Shown: positions 33,765 through 42,714 of the stretch, in pieces
How the letters are laid out: each line of letters opens with the position of its first letter
Numbering within the stretch: the first letter of the stretch is position 1
NCBI GenBank assembly: GCA_016872355.1
Contig: VGZY01000019.1
Location: 1-43,101 of the forward strand
From: SAR202 cluster bacterium
GTDB lineage: Bacteria; Chloroflexota; Dehalococcoidia; Lucifugimonadales; VGZY01
Direction of reading: 5' to 3'
Length of the DNA stretch: 43,101 bases
The notes under the pieces: generated by a model
Seen by the model: the letters and a program-made list of their open reading frames with translations, nothing else
Databases searched by the model: none
What the model was told of the DNA's origin: nothing
Made by a program: the position numbers and the translations under genes

Positions 33765-35176
33765 ACATCCAAATTATGGATGAGCCGGAACTCGAGTTTG
33801 CCGGCGGTGGCCGCCACATAGATATGCGCTTCGGGTTGAACCATTTCGGCCCGCTCGACATCGAAGTCCCCCGGATGCGTTCCATCCCTATTGGCATAGT
33901 GGGCACTAACGAAAGCATTGAAGGTTTGAGACTGTGGCTGGACCGGTGTCGGGGCGAGATCGCTGCCAAACAAAGCCCATATGCCAATTTCTATGTTCCG
34001 TTTCCAGGATTCAGACCAGACGCTGGCCTCAGGTCCACGCTCCTGATCGAAAGCCGTACGCAAGTTGTTGTTTCCGCCAAAGAGGTTTCCCGACTGACTG
34101 CCGCGCCTTCGAATGACGCCGTTTCTGATCTCGTCGAACTTTTCTTGGATGGCGTCCGCCACGTAGTTGGTAAGGCCAGGCTTGGCGTGGTGCTATGCGC
34201 CCCACCAGTGGCAGTTCTCGAGGCGGTACAACGAACACCGACGTTAGCGCAATCGTTCACGTATGACTTCCATGACCTGTTGAAAGCAAGGGCAATGCAG
34301 ATAGGCGTGCCCATTCAGCTTATTTGGCCTTATACCTACGACTCATCAAAGAAGCGAAAACAAAAGCGGCGGCCAGATCGGGTGAGGGGACAGCAGGATG
34401 AGGCCACCCGCGCCTGGAATCTACATAGCGCCCTTTACTACAAGGCAGGCGGCATTCTGTGGCGAATGACTAGGGATGCATCGCAACTTATGTCGTGTTG
34501 CGTGGGGGTTAGTTTCTATAAGAGTCTTGACGGTGAGAAAATCTTCACAAGTATGGCCCAAGTCTTCAACGAGAGGGGAGACGGGTTAATAGTACGAGGA
34601 AATCAGGCAACGATCTCAAAGGATGATCGCCAGCCACACCTTGACTCACAAGGAGCCAAGGACCTGCTTAAAACCGCCCTCGCAACTTACAAACTGGAAC
34701 ATCGTACGATGCCCGCCCGCATTGTTATACATAAGACATCGTCTTATAGTTCGGACGAATTCTCTGGATTCAGGGCGGCTGCCAACGACCATGGCATCGA
34801 TTCAGTGGATTTCTTAAGTCTTGGCGACTCGTATATGCGTTTGTTTCGGGAAGGTAGCCACCCTCCTCTGCGAGGGACCTTCTTAAACTTGGACGAGAAA
34901 ACACACATCTTGTACACGAAGGGCAGTGTAGACTTCTTCGGGATGTCTCCGGGCCTCTATGTTCCCCTCCCACTTCTCGTTAGATGTGAATCTATGGAGC
35001 AAACACCGCTCTTCCTCGCCCAAGAGGTTCTCGGTCTGACGAAGATGAATTGGAACAACACGCAATTTGACGGCCGCGACCCTATTACAGTCCGAGGTGC
35101 TCGTCAGGTGGGCGCAATTCTAAAGTACGTTGCAGTTGGCGAGAAGATCGAGCCTGGATACGGGCACTATATGTGA
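33761..35176 (+). CDS. Short prokaryotic Argonaute (MID-PIWI), catalytically inactive
   Basis: A 471-residue protein with no PAZ or N domain, the size of short pAgos. The MID part (about 140-235) has a Rossmann-like strand (GVVLCAPP), then GQQDEATRAWNLHSALYYKAGG (in part), providing Gln and Lys residues that fit 5'-phosphate guide binding. The PIWI part runs from about 240: CCVGVSFYKS (residues 246-255), RIVIHKTSSY (320-329) and ALTKLNWN-like GLTKMNWNNTQFDGRDPITV. The catalytic DEDX positions are replaced: Val/Ser at the GVSF site, Lys325 at the IHxD site and Asn at the third site, so it should bind but not slice. Coupled to the nuclease-APAZ gene by ATGA. It probably uses an RNA guide to detect invading DNA (family knowledge). 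Confidence 0.85.
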   Translation: MNIQIMDEPELEFAGGGRHIDMRFGLNHFGPLDIEVPRMRSIPIGIVGTNESIEGLRLWLDRCRGEIAAKQSPYANFYVPFPGFRPDAGLRSTLLIESRTQVVVSAKEVSRLTAAPSNDAVSDLVELFLDGVRHVVGKARLGVVLCAPPVAVLEAVQRTPTLAQSFTYDFHDLLKARAMQIGVPIQLIWPYTYDSSKKRKQKRRPDRVRGQQDEATRAWNLHSALYYKAGGILWRMTRDASQLMSCCVGVSFYKSLDGEKIFTSMAQVFNERGDGLIVRGNQATISKDDRQPHLDSQGAKDLLKTALATYKLEHRTMPARIVIHKTSSYSSDEFSGFRAAANDHGIDSVDFLSLGDSYMRLFREGSHPPLRGTFLNLDEKTHILYTKGSVDFFGMSPGLYVPLPLLVRCESMEQTPLFLAQEVLGLTKMNWNNTQFDGRDPITVRGARQVGAILKYVAVGEKIEPGYGHYM

Positions 35177-35184
35177 GTCGGTGG

Positions 35185-35199
35185 CGAAAGTCTCTTTCG
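35185..35199 (+). terminator. Short hairpin after the Argonaute gene
   Basis: CGAAAG (35185-35190) pairs with CTTTCG (35194-35199) nine bases past the stop codon. No T-run follows, so it is a weak terminator candidate. Confidence 0.3.
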
Positions 35200-35296
35200 G
35201 GCAAAACGACATTACTCTGCCCCTGACTCCCGTTACATGCCCTGCGCGTATTAGAGGCCATCGAATGTTCCTTGAGGCCGCAGGATGGCGGTCACC

Positions 35297-36448
35297 TCAC
35301 TTCCCTCTCTCCACCCGCCCCCACTCGTCCAGAGCTTCGAGCAGGCGGTCGATGTCTTCGCGGGTGTTGAAGAGGTGGGGGTCTATGCGGAGGGAGCGGT
35401 TGTAGGTGTGGCCGCCGAAGATGTCTATCTTGCGCTCGCGCATGAACGCCTCTATCTCCGGGCCGTGGTCTGTGACGGCCGCGATTACGCCGCCCCGGCG
35501 CTTGGGGTCGGACGGCGTCAGCAGGTCGAAGCCGCGCGACTTGAGCCCTTCGATGCAGTAGCCGGTTAGGTCCAGGACGCGCGCCTCGACGGCGTCGATG
35601 CCTGCCGACGCGAGGATCTCCAGCCCGGCGCGGGAGGCGGCGAGGCCGAGCAGGTTGGGGATGCCGATGGTGAAGCGCTCTGCCCCCGGCTTCGGGATGA
35701 AGGGCTCGCGGCCCGCATTCATGGGGTCGCTCGCGGAGCTTGGCGCGCCCGCGTGCGGGGGGATGTGCGACATGTGGCGGCGCGCGGCGTAGAAAAACCC
35801 AACGCCCGTCGCGCCCAGGAGCCACTTGCACGCCCCCGTGGAGAGGAAGTCGATGCCGTCCCTCCGCACGTCGATACTTACCGCGCCGGCGGACTGCGCC
35901 GCGTCCACGATGAGCACGGCGCCCTTTGCATGGGCCAGCCGAGACGCCTGCGCGAGGTCGTGCCGGAACCCCTCTCCCTGCGTCACGTGCGAGATGCTCA
36001 CGGCGACGGTGCCGCCGTCGATCGCCTTTTCGAGGTCGTTGTAGTCGATGACGCCGTTGCGCGCCTTCACGAAGCGCCGTTCAATATGGTCGCGGCCGGG
36101 GAGCATCCAGGGGAAGATGCTGGAGGGGTAGCTCCATTCGTCGAAGACGACGTTGCCCTTCTTCGGGATGTCTACCATCGCGACGGCGTAGTTGGAGCCC
36201 GTGCCGGTGCTGTCCGTCACGGCCACCTCGTCCACGTCCGCGCCGATCAGGCCGGCCAACAGCTCGCGCGCCCTGGTGTGGTCGTCGTACAGTCTGCCGT
36301 AGAGCACGGCCATGTCGTGCGTCCAGAGGCTGGCGACGGCCTCCATGGCCTGTAGCGCAGGCGTGGACGCGGGCGCATGACCGCCGCTGAAGAGGTACGT
36401 GCGCTCCTTCAGGATGGGGAAGAGGGGGCGGACGTTTGCCAGGTCCAT
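35297..36448 (-). CDS. Class V aminotransferase (cysteine desulfurase/kynureninase-like fold)
   Basis: A 383-residue PLP enzyme. Features: DSTGTGSNYAVAM near the cofactor phosphate, ISHVTQGEGFRHDL, the cofactor-ring Asp in VLIVDAAQSAGAVSID, the Schiff-base Lys in FLSTGACKWLLGATGVGFFY, and RFTIGIPNLLGLAA. No persulfide Cys loop typical of NifS is clear, so an aminotransferase or lyase role (isopenicillin-N-epimerase-like group) is more likely than sulfur transfer. ATG 36448 gives the usual N-terminus (LFPILKERTYLFSGG); the open frame to 36856 covers repeat sequence only. Confidence 0.8.
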   Translation of the reverse strand: MDLANVRPLFPILKERTYLFSGGHAPASTPALQAMEAVASLWTHDMAVLYGRLYDDHTRARELLAGLIGADVDEVAVTDSTGTGSNYAVAMVDIPKKGNVVFDEWSYPSSIFPWMLPGRDHIERRFVKARNGVIDYNDLEKAIDGGTVAVSISHVTQGEGFRHDLAQASRLAHAKGAVLIVDAAQSAGAVSIDVRRDGIDFLSTGACKWLLGATGVGFFYAARRHMSHIPPHAGAPSSASDPMNAGREPFIPKPGAERFTIGIPNLLGLAASRAGLEILASAGIDAVEARVLDLTGYCIEGLKSRGFDLLTPSDPKRRGGVIAAVTDHGPEIEAFMRERKIDIFGGHTYNRSLRIDPHLFNTREDIDRLLEALDEWGRVERGK

Positions 36449-36994
36449 AGAGCGCTCCGTTGGGTGAGATGGCAAATGGGAACGGGTGAATGATATCGCA
36501 TTTCGGTGAAGGAGTACGGGCGAGGGGAATCGAGGGAAAAGCGCCAGGGGGTAAAGGCCGAATGAGGTAGTGGGCGAAAGGCCGTGGGCGATTTGGGCGG
36601 TGGGCGCCCGGAATGTGGGCGAGGGCCCTGGGCGAATGAGGCGATGTGCGAATGAATTCGCCGCTGCGGGCGTGTGTATTGCTTCGCAATTCACATCGCC
36701 GGATGTCCGCCTATGCGGACAACAAAGCATGCCTGGAGCACTGTGCGCAAGGCCGGATCGGATCGTCCGCGCAGGCGGACGTTCGGCGTCGTTCATCGCA
36801 TCGCGATGGACGCGCCACGCAGCGGCGAATTCATTCGCCCACGGCTCCATTCGCACAGGGCCAATTCGCCCGTGACGCCTCGCCCGTTCTCATTCTCTGG
36901 TGCTCCGGTGCTCAATTCGCTGGCCCGCGAATTCGTTCGCCCAATCTCGTTCGCCGGGCCGCGAGTGTACCAGGGGGCAGGCTGTTTGCTCCGC
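36449..36994. repeat. Gene-free region of GGGCGAA/TTCGCCC arrays
   Basis: 546 bases with no believable gene. The left part (to about 36660) is full of direct GGGCGAA-like units on the plus strand. The right part (from about 36820) holds their complements (ATTCGCCC, TTCGCCC), so the region forms a long imperfect inverted repeat around the compact palindrome element at 36648-36838. All short frames through it are repeat-derived. Confidence 0.65.
36648..36838. repeat. Nested inverted-repeat element (MITE-like or structured RNA)
   Basis: Perfect 21-base terminal inverted repeats: GCGAATGAATTCGCCGCTGCG at 36648-36668 and its reverse complement at 36818-36838, 149 bases apart. Inside are four hairpins: ATTGC-TTC-GCAAT (36678-36690), TGTCCGC-CTAT-GCGGACA (36704-36721), CGTCCGC-GCAG-GCGGACG (36764-36781) and CATCGC-ATC-GCGATG (36794-36808). 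No coding sequence fits. It could be a miniature transposable element or a highly folded RNA. Confidence 0.6.
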
Positions 36995-37534
36995 CTATCC
37001 GCCTTCGGATGGCTTCGAATCGCCGGAGCGGGTACGGCGGGACTTGGATTTGCTGAGGCCGACCTTGCGGGCGAACTTTTTCCACATTGGGCGGTTGTGC
37101 TCGCCGCGCCTGCGGTGGTGGCGGGTGTGGCTGCCGCCGGCGGCGGAGGCGAGCTGCTGCTCCGTCATCTGGAGATGGTTGGCGAGGTTGTTCATCTGCA
37201 GGCGCATCTGTCGCAGCTCTTCGGACTCGCCGGGGGCGGCTTGTGCCGGCGCGGAGGGCCTCGGCTGGTTCATGGCGGCCATGGTCGCCTGGAGGGACTC
37301 TATCTTCGCGTTTAGCGCGGCCACCTCCGGGGACTCGCCGGACGGCCCGCGGGATGGCGTGGCGGATGGACCCGCGCCTGCGCCAGTCTGCCTGCGGAGC
37401 TGCTCCACCCGGGACTCAAGCTGGCCGATGCGGATCATCGCCTCGCCGTACTGCTTCAGGAGGGCGTTGTAGGCCGCCGCACTTGGCGCGGCCTCGTCGC
37501 CGCCGCTTTGCCTTGCCCTGTTGACTTGCGTCAT
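36995..37534 (-). CDS. Coiled-coil protein of unknown function
   Basis: A 179-residue protein with a predicted coiled coil at about residues 24-55 (NALLKQYGEAMIRIGQLESRV in part) and another helix at about 75-135 with heptad-like Leu/Met spacing, separated by an Ala/Pro/Gly-rich linker. The C-terminus (about 136-179) is strongly basic with RHHRRR and KSKSRRTR, suggesting nucleic-acid binding. Its start overlaps the prmC stop (TAATG), so it is co-translated with prmC-prfA. No family recognised. Confidence 0.6.
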   Translation of the reverse strand: MTQVNRARQSGGDEAAPSAAAYNALLKQYGEAMIRIGQLESRVEQLRRQTGAGAGPSATPSRGPSGESPEVAALNAKIESLQATMAAMNQPRPSAPAQAAPGESEELRQMRLQMNNLANHLQMTEQQLASAAGGSHTRHHRRRGEHNRPMWKKFARKVGLSKSKSRRTRSGDSKPSEGG

Positions 37535-38400
37535 TACTGCACCTCGCCCACTTGTGCCGGGGCCAGGCATACTTTGACTGCGCGTTTGAGCCCCGCGAGG
37601 TCGTTCTCAACGGAGACCACTGCGCCCGGAAACGCGCTGCGTCCCATCCCAGCCACGGCGTCCGCCTGGTCGGGGTCGATCTCGCAGATGAGCATACCGC
37701 CGGGCTTCAGTCGCGTCGACGCCTGTTCGAATAGCCGCCTCACGATGTCCAGCCCGTCCGGCCCGCCGTCCAGCGCCTCGCGCGGCTCCCGCCGCACCTC
37801 CGGCGCAAGCCCGTCGATGGCGCCCGTCCGGAGGTATGGCGGATTGGAGACGATCACGTCCACCGGCCCACTGACCGGCGTGAGAAGGTCGCCGTGGTAC
37901 AGGCACACCCTGTCCGCAACGCCGTGCAGCCGCCTGTTCACCTCGGCGACGGCGAGCGCTCGCTCGCTGATGTCCGTTGCGTATAATACACAGCCCGGCA
38001 CGTTCCGTGCAATTGCGACGGCGATGGCGCCGCTGCCTGTGCACGCATCCACGATGGTGGCCGTGGGGGCATCCCTGGCGTGTTTGATGGCGTGCCCGAC
38101 CAGTAGCTCCGTCTCCGGGCGTGGGACGAGGACGGCCGGCGTTACGTATATATCAAGGCCGTAGAACTCGCGGTGACCGGTGATATAGGAGAGGGGCTCC
38201 ATGGAGGCCCTGCGGTCGATGTAGCCCTCAAGCGCGGCGGAGGCCGAGTCGGGCATGGGCTCGGTTAGCAGGGTGAGGAAGATGGTCCGGTCGACTCCCA
38301 GGGCGTGGCGCAGGAGCACCTCGGCCTCCAGGCCGGCGTCCGGCACGCCGGCCGCCTCCAGCCGCCGGGCGGAGCGCACCCACGCCTCTCGGACGGTCAT
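37534..38400 (-). CDS. prmC: Release-factor glutamine methyltransferase
   Basis: A 288-residue SAM-dependent enzyme that methylates the GGQ glutamine of RF1 and RF2. The N-terminal helical domain precedes the Rossmann domain, with VDACTGSGAIAVA (residues 117-129) binding SAM and the NPPY substrate motif at residues 186-189. Its start overlaps the prfA stop by ATGA, the classical prfA-prmC arrangement. Confidence 0.95.
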   Translation of the reverse strand: MTVREAWVRSARRLEAAGVPDAGLEAEVLLRHALGVDRTIFLTLLTEPMPDSASAALEGYIDRRASMEPLSYITGHREFYGLDIYVTPAVLVPRPETELLVGHAIKHARDAPTATIVDACTGSGAIAVAIARNVPGCVLYATDISERALAVAEVNRRLHGVADRVCLYHGDLLTPVSGPVDVIVSNPPYLRTGAIDGLAPEVRREPREALDGGPDGLDIVRRLFEQASTRLKPGGMLICEIDPDQADAVAGMGRSAFPGAVVSVENDLAGLKRAVKVCLAPAQVGEVQ

Positions 38401-39470
38401 GCGAGGCCGGCGGCCTTGAGGCTCTCCGCCTGCTCCTGCTCAATCATCGCCTCTATGAGGTCGTCGATGTCGCCGTCCATCACGTACGGAATGCTGTGGC
38501 GCGTGTAGCCTGCGCGGTGGTCCGTCACGCGGTCCTGGGGGAAGTTGTAGGTGCGGGCCTTCTCAGCGCGCTCGCCGGTGCCCACCTGTGCGCGCCGGTT
38601 CTGCGTTATCTCCGCCTGCTGCTTCTCCGTCTCCATCGCAAGCACACGGGAGCGCAGAACGGCCATCGCCTTCTCTTTGTTCTTGAGCTGCGAGCGCTCG
38701 TCCTGGCAGATGGCGACAATGCCCGAGGGGATGTGGACGATGCGGACGGCTGTGGCGACCTTCTGGACGTTTTGGCCGCCGTGGCCGCCTGCGTGGAAGA
38801 TGTCGATGCGAAGGTCGTCCGGGTCGATGTGAACGTCCACCTCTTCTGCCTCGGGCAGCACGGCGACGGTTGCGGTGGAGGTGTGGATGCGGCCGCTGGA
38901 CTCTGTTACGGGGACGCGCTGGACTCGGTGGACGCCGCTCTCGTGCTTGAGGCGGCTATACGCGCCCTGGCCCTTCACCATAAAGATTACTTCCTTGATG
39001 CTGCCGATGCCGGACTCGCTCATGTCAATCAGCTCGGTCTTCCAGCCGATTCGCTGGGCGTAGCGCTGGTACATGCGGTAGAGCTCCGCGGCGAACAGGC
39101 CCGCCTCGTCGCCGCCGGTGCCCGCGCGTATCTCCACGATGACGTTCTTCTCGTCGTTGGGGTCCTTGGGCAGCAGGGCCGTGCGGATCTCCTTCTCAAG
39201 CTGCTCCTTGCGTTCCTGGAGGCGCGCGGCCTCATCCTTCGCCATCGAGGCCATCTCGCGGTCGGAGTCGTCGCGGGACAGGGCAACGGCCTCCTTCAGG
39301 TCCCTGTCGACCTGTGCGTACTCCCGGTAGAGCGCTGCGGGCGTCTTGAGGGCGCCGTGCTCCTTGACGAGCTCCTGGATGCGCGAGAAGTTGACGGCCA
39401 CCGACGGATCGGCCATCTGCCGCTCGATCTCCTCGTACCGCTGTTCCATTGCCGCGAGTTTCTGCATCAT
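38397..39470 (-). CDS. prfA: Peptide chain release factor 1
   Basis: A 357-residue RF1 that recognises UAA and UAG. The PxT anticodon-like motif is PVT at residues 187-189 (RF2 would show SPF), and the catalytic GGQ is at 231-233 in HAGGHGGQNVQK. The start is ATG 39470, or 39467 just after it (MMQKLAAMEQ); the longer frame to 39530 runs over a hairpin and is not supported. A hairpin at 39506-39534 (AAACATGGA with TCCATGTTT) lies in the leader. Confidence 0.95.
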   Translation of the reverse strand: MMQKLAAMEQRYEEIERQMADPSVAVNFSRIQELVKEHGALKTPAALYREYAQVDRDLKEAVALSRDDSDREMASMAKDEAARLQERKEQLEKEIRTALLPKDPNDEKNVIVEIRAGTGGDEAGLFAAELYRMYQRYAQRIGWKTELIDMSESGIGSIKEVIFMVKGQGAYSRLKHESGVHRVQRVPVTESSGRIHTSTATVAVLPEAEEVDVHIDPDDLRIDIFHAGGHGGQNVQKVATAVRIVHIPSGIVAICQDERSQLKNKEKAMAVLRSRVLAMETEKQQAEITQNRRAQVGTGERAEKARTYNFPQDRVTDHRAGYTRHSIPYVMDGDIDDLIEAMIEQEQAESLKAAGLA

Positions 39471-39642
39471 GTGGGGCGGGTCCAGAAATGGGATTTCGCA
39501 AAAGGAAACATGGAAGCCAGGCGCCTCCATGTTTCAGAAGATAGTATAGCAGGCCTCAGTGGGCCCCGATGAAAACGGGGTTCAGAGCAACAGTCGGCCA
39601 GGCAGGGAGCCGATGGGGCTGCATTGAGAGGTCTCCCAGGGC

Positions 39643-42600
39643 TCAGCGCCCGGCGGCGGGCTCCTCCGATGCGGTGGAGGAGATGGCGGCGAGGAGGGTC
39701 TCCCGGCTGAAGGGCTTGCTGATGGCAGGGTTCCGGGAGGCAGTTATGAAGTCCTTCGTATCCGGGCTAAGCGTATCGCCGGTCATGAACACCACCCTGC
39801 GTGAGAGAGCCTGGTCGTATTCGCGGATGTGGCGGTATACCTGCTGGCCTGTCATGCCGGGCATCTTCATATCAAGGAGAATGCCGTCGTAGCGGCGGCC
39901 GTGCACCTTCATAAGCCCCTGCTCCCCGGAGTCGGCAACATCCACTTCGAACCGCTCCAGCGTGAGCATTCTGTTCACGAGCTCCCGTATGGTCCCTTCG
40001 TCGTCGATAACCAGAATGCGCTTGTGGCCCCGCATCTCCACGACGGCGGAGACTTCTGCGGCCGCCGGCTGGCCCGACTGGTCTATGATGGGCAGGTCTA
40101 TGTTGAAGGTTGCGCCCTGGCCCGGCACGCTCTCTACAGTAAGGTCCCCATTGTGCTGGCGCACTATGCCGTAGCATATGCTCAGGCCCAGGCCGGTGCC
40201 CTTACCCACCTCCTTGGTGGTGAAGAACGGGTCAAATATACGGCCGAGCAACTGCTGGGGAATGCCGGGGCCGTCGTCCTTTATGCTTATTCTTATGCGT
40301 CCGGCGTGAGTGCTTGTAGAAACGAGGATGTTTCCGGTCCCTCTGGACGACAGAATGGCCTGCTCCGCATTGGAGACGATATTCAGGACCACCTGCACAA
40401 GCTGGTGTTGATCGGCCATAGTGGGCGGCAGGCCGTCCGGCATGTCAGTCGTTACCTTCACCTTGCCGCTCTTGAGGTCGTAGGCCTTCAGCTCTAGCAC
40501 CTGGTGGACCACGCCGCGAACGTCTATGTACTTCTTCTCAGGCTCATGGCGGCGCGCGAAGGAAAGCAGGTTCTGTACTATGCGCGCGGCGCGCTGGGCG
40601 CTTGTGTAGATTTTGCGTACGTCCTCCTTCGTCTGCGCGGGCAGGTCCTCGTGCATGAGAAGCTCCGAGAAGCCCATGACGCCGGTAAGGGGGTTGTTAA
40701 GCTCGTGGGCGACGCCGGCGGCGAGCTCGCCGATGGAGACGAGCCGGCTGGTCTCCTGGAGGCGCTTTTCGGTATCCTTGCGCTCGGTAATGTCCTGCTT
40801 GATCGCAATGAAGTGGGTGATCTCCCCTGCAGGGCTCTTCACCGGCGTGATCGTCTGGAATTCCGTGTAAAGAGTCCCATCCTTGCGCCTGTTGATTACC
40901 TCGCCCTCCCAGTTCTGGCCGGACTTGATCGCCTTCCACAGGCGGGCGTAGTAATCGTCGTCTTGTTTGCCGGACTTTAGCAGTCGCAGCGTGTTACCGA
41001 TCACCTCATCACGCGAGTAGCCGGTCATCTTGCTGAACGCTCCGTTAGTCCAGACCACGATGCCTTCCGTGTCAGTAATGACGATGCCGTTCGCGGCGGC
41101 TGCGAGAGCGCTGGACTGCAGGTGAAGCTGGGCCTCGCTCCTGTCCAGTGCGGCCTCTGCCTTTTTTCGCTCTGTAATGTCTTCGAGCAGCGCCACGCAG
41201 CGGAACTCGGGGTCTGAGTGAGGCATGGCGGAAACGTTCATGTGCACCCACACAAGTCCGCCGTCCTTGCGAATGTATCGCTTCTCCATCCCGTAGTGGG
41301 GCAGATTGCCCGCGACGAGCCGCTCGAACAGCCCCAGGTTTCTGGGCACGTCGTCAGGGTGCGTAATCTCCCGGAAGCGTAACGAGCGGAGTTCTTCTTC
41401 CGTGTAGCCGAGCATTCGTGTGAATGAGTCGTTGGCCTGGGTGAAGACACCCTGGGCATCGACGATGCAGATGCCGAGGGGAGAGGACTCATAGATTGTG
41501 CGGAAGCGTCGCTCGCTTGTGCGCAGGGCAACCTGAGCGCGCATCTGGTCTGTAACGTCGCGGAGCATGGAGAGGGTGGCCACCTGGCCGCGGTATGTAA
41601 TGCCGACCGCTGTAGCCTGGACGGTGCGGATGTCTTTGTCCGCCCGCTGTATGCGGAAGTCGAACATGCCGGGAGGCATGTCGCCGCGCCTGCGGGCCAT
41701 TGTGCGGTCCTTCACGTCTTCGCGGTCCTCGGGGACAACAAAGGAATATAGGGGCGCCGCAAGAGCCTGGACCCTGTCGGTGAATCCCATAAGCCTCAGG
41801 AATGCAGCGTTGACGAATATCCTTTCCGTGTCTGTTGTTATGACGATGGCGTCGTGTGCGTTCTCGACGACAGCGCGGTAGAGCGCTTCGCTCTCCTCAA
41901 TAGCCTTCTGTTGCGAGAGCAGGCGTTTCTGGTTGCGCCCGATGGTCCTGTCCGCCCGGAGCACGATCAGGAACAGGAGGGTGAACAGGACGGCCCCCAT
42001 GCTGAAAGAGCCGACGATGGCGAAGACACGGCTGGTCTGGCGGGCGTCCGCGAGCGCTGCAGTGACATCCTGATCGATCTCCAGCCCTCCCAGTGTCGCG
42101 CCTTCCACCGGTGCGTTGAGCGGCACATCCCGGATGGGGTGGTAGGTGCGAACAACGTCCATTCGCTGTCCGCCCACGTCGCCGCTCATCAGGGTCCCTG
42201 TGAGGAGGCGGGAGAGAATAACGTGCTGGTCTATCGCGTCCTGGAGCTCAAATCGGCTGTCTTCGCTCGCAACTGCAACGGACCTGGGGCTGTTCCAGAT
42301 CACGTCGCCCCGTGGATCGCGGAGGCGCATGGACACGACGCCGAGGCCGAAGACGGAGTCGTAGAATTCGGCCATGGCGGAGTCTGTGGCAACCTGCTCA
42401 AGGGTGGGGGGAGGGGTTGGCCTGCTGCGCCGGGCGGTAGACGTCGCGGTAGAAGAGCTGTACGAGGTGCCCGGCTTCGATGGCGCCGCGCTCCGAAGCC
42501 CTTTCCGCAAAGTCTGCTTCCGCGCGCCGGACGAACAGGAATGCGACAAGGACGGTCATGACGGCAATTACCAGCAGGCTCGTGATTAGGTAATAGCGGA

Positions 42601-42679
42601 GCAACGGAAAGCGCGGCTGGCTACGGGCGGTGCGATCCGCCTGCGCAGTGTCCGATCGCTCGAAACCGGTGGATGCCAT
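39643..42679 (-). CDS. Multi-PAS hybrid sensor histidine kinase, frameshifted
   Basis: Reading 42679 to 39643 with one base removed gives a 1011-residue protein; as written it is split into frames 42398-42679 and 39643-about 42410. The N-terminus has a transmembrane helix (about 28-50), an extracytoplasmic region, a second helix ([20 protein letters not shown]), three PAS domains, HisKA ([15 protein letters not shown] with the phosphorylated His), HATPase_c ([25 protein letters not shown]) and a C-terminal receiver domain ([11 protein letters not shown], phospho-Asp; ISKPFS Lys). The break is an extra C in a C6 run (plus-strand G6 at 42406-42411); without it the reading is [10 protein letters not shown]. 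Could be a sequencing error, a mutation or phase variation. AGGAGG precedes the ATG. Confidence 0.85.
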
Positions 42680-42714
42680 CGGCCTCCTTCGGGGCGCTGC
42701 GCCGGATGCCGGCG

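Noticed and set aside
33761-35176. Long catalytically active Argonaute
   Set aside because: The protein has no room for N and PAZ domains and the slicer residues are replaced.
35297-36856. 519-residue version of the class V aminotransferase
   Set aside because: The N-terminal extension is translated from the GGGCGAA repeat array. The ATG at 36448 gives the family's normal start.
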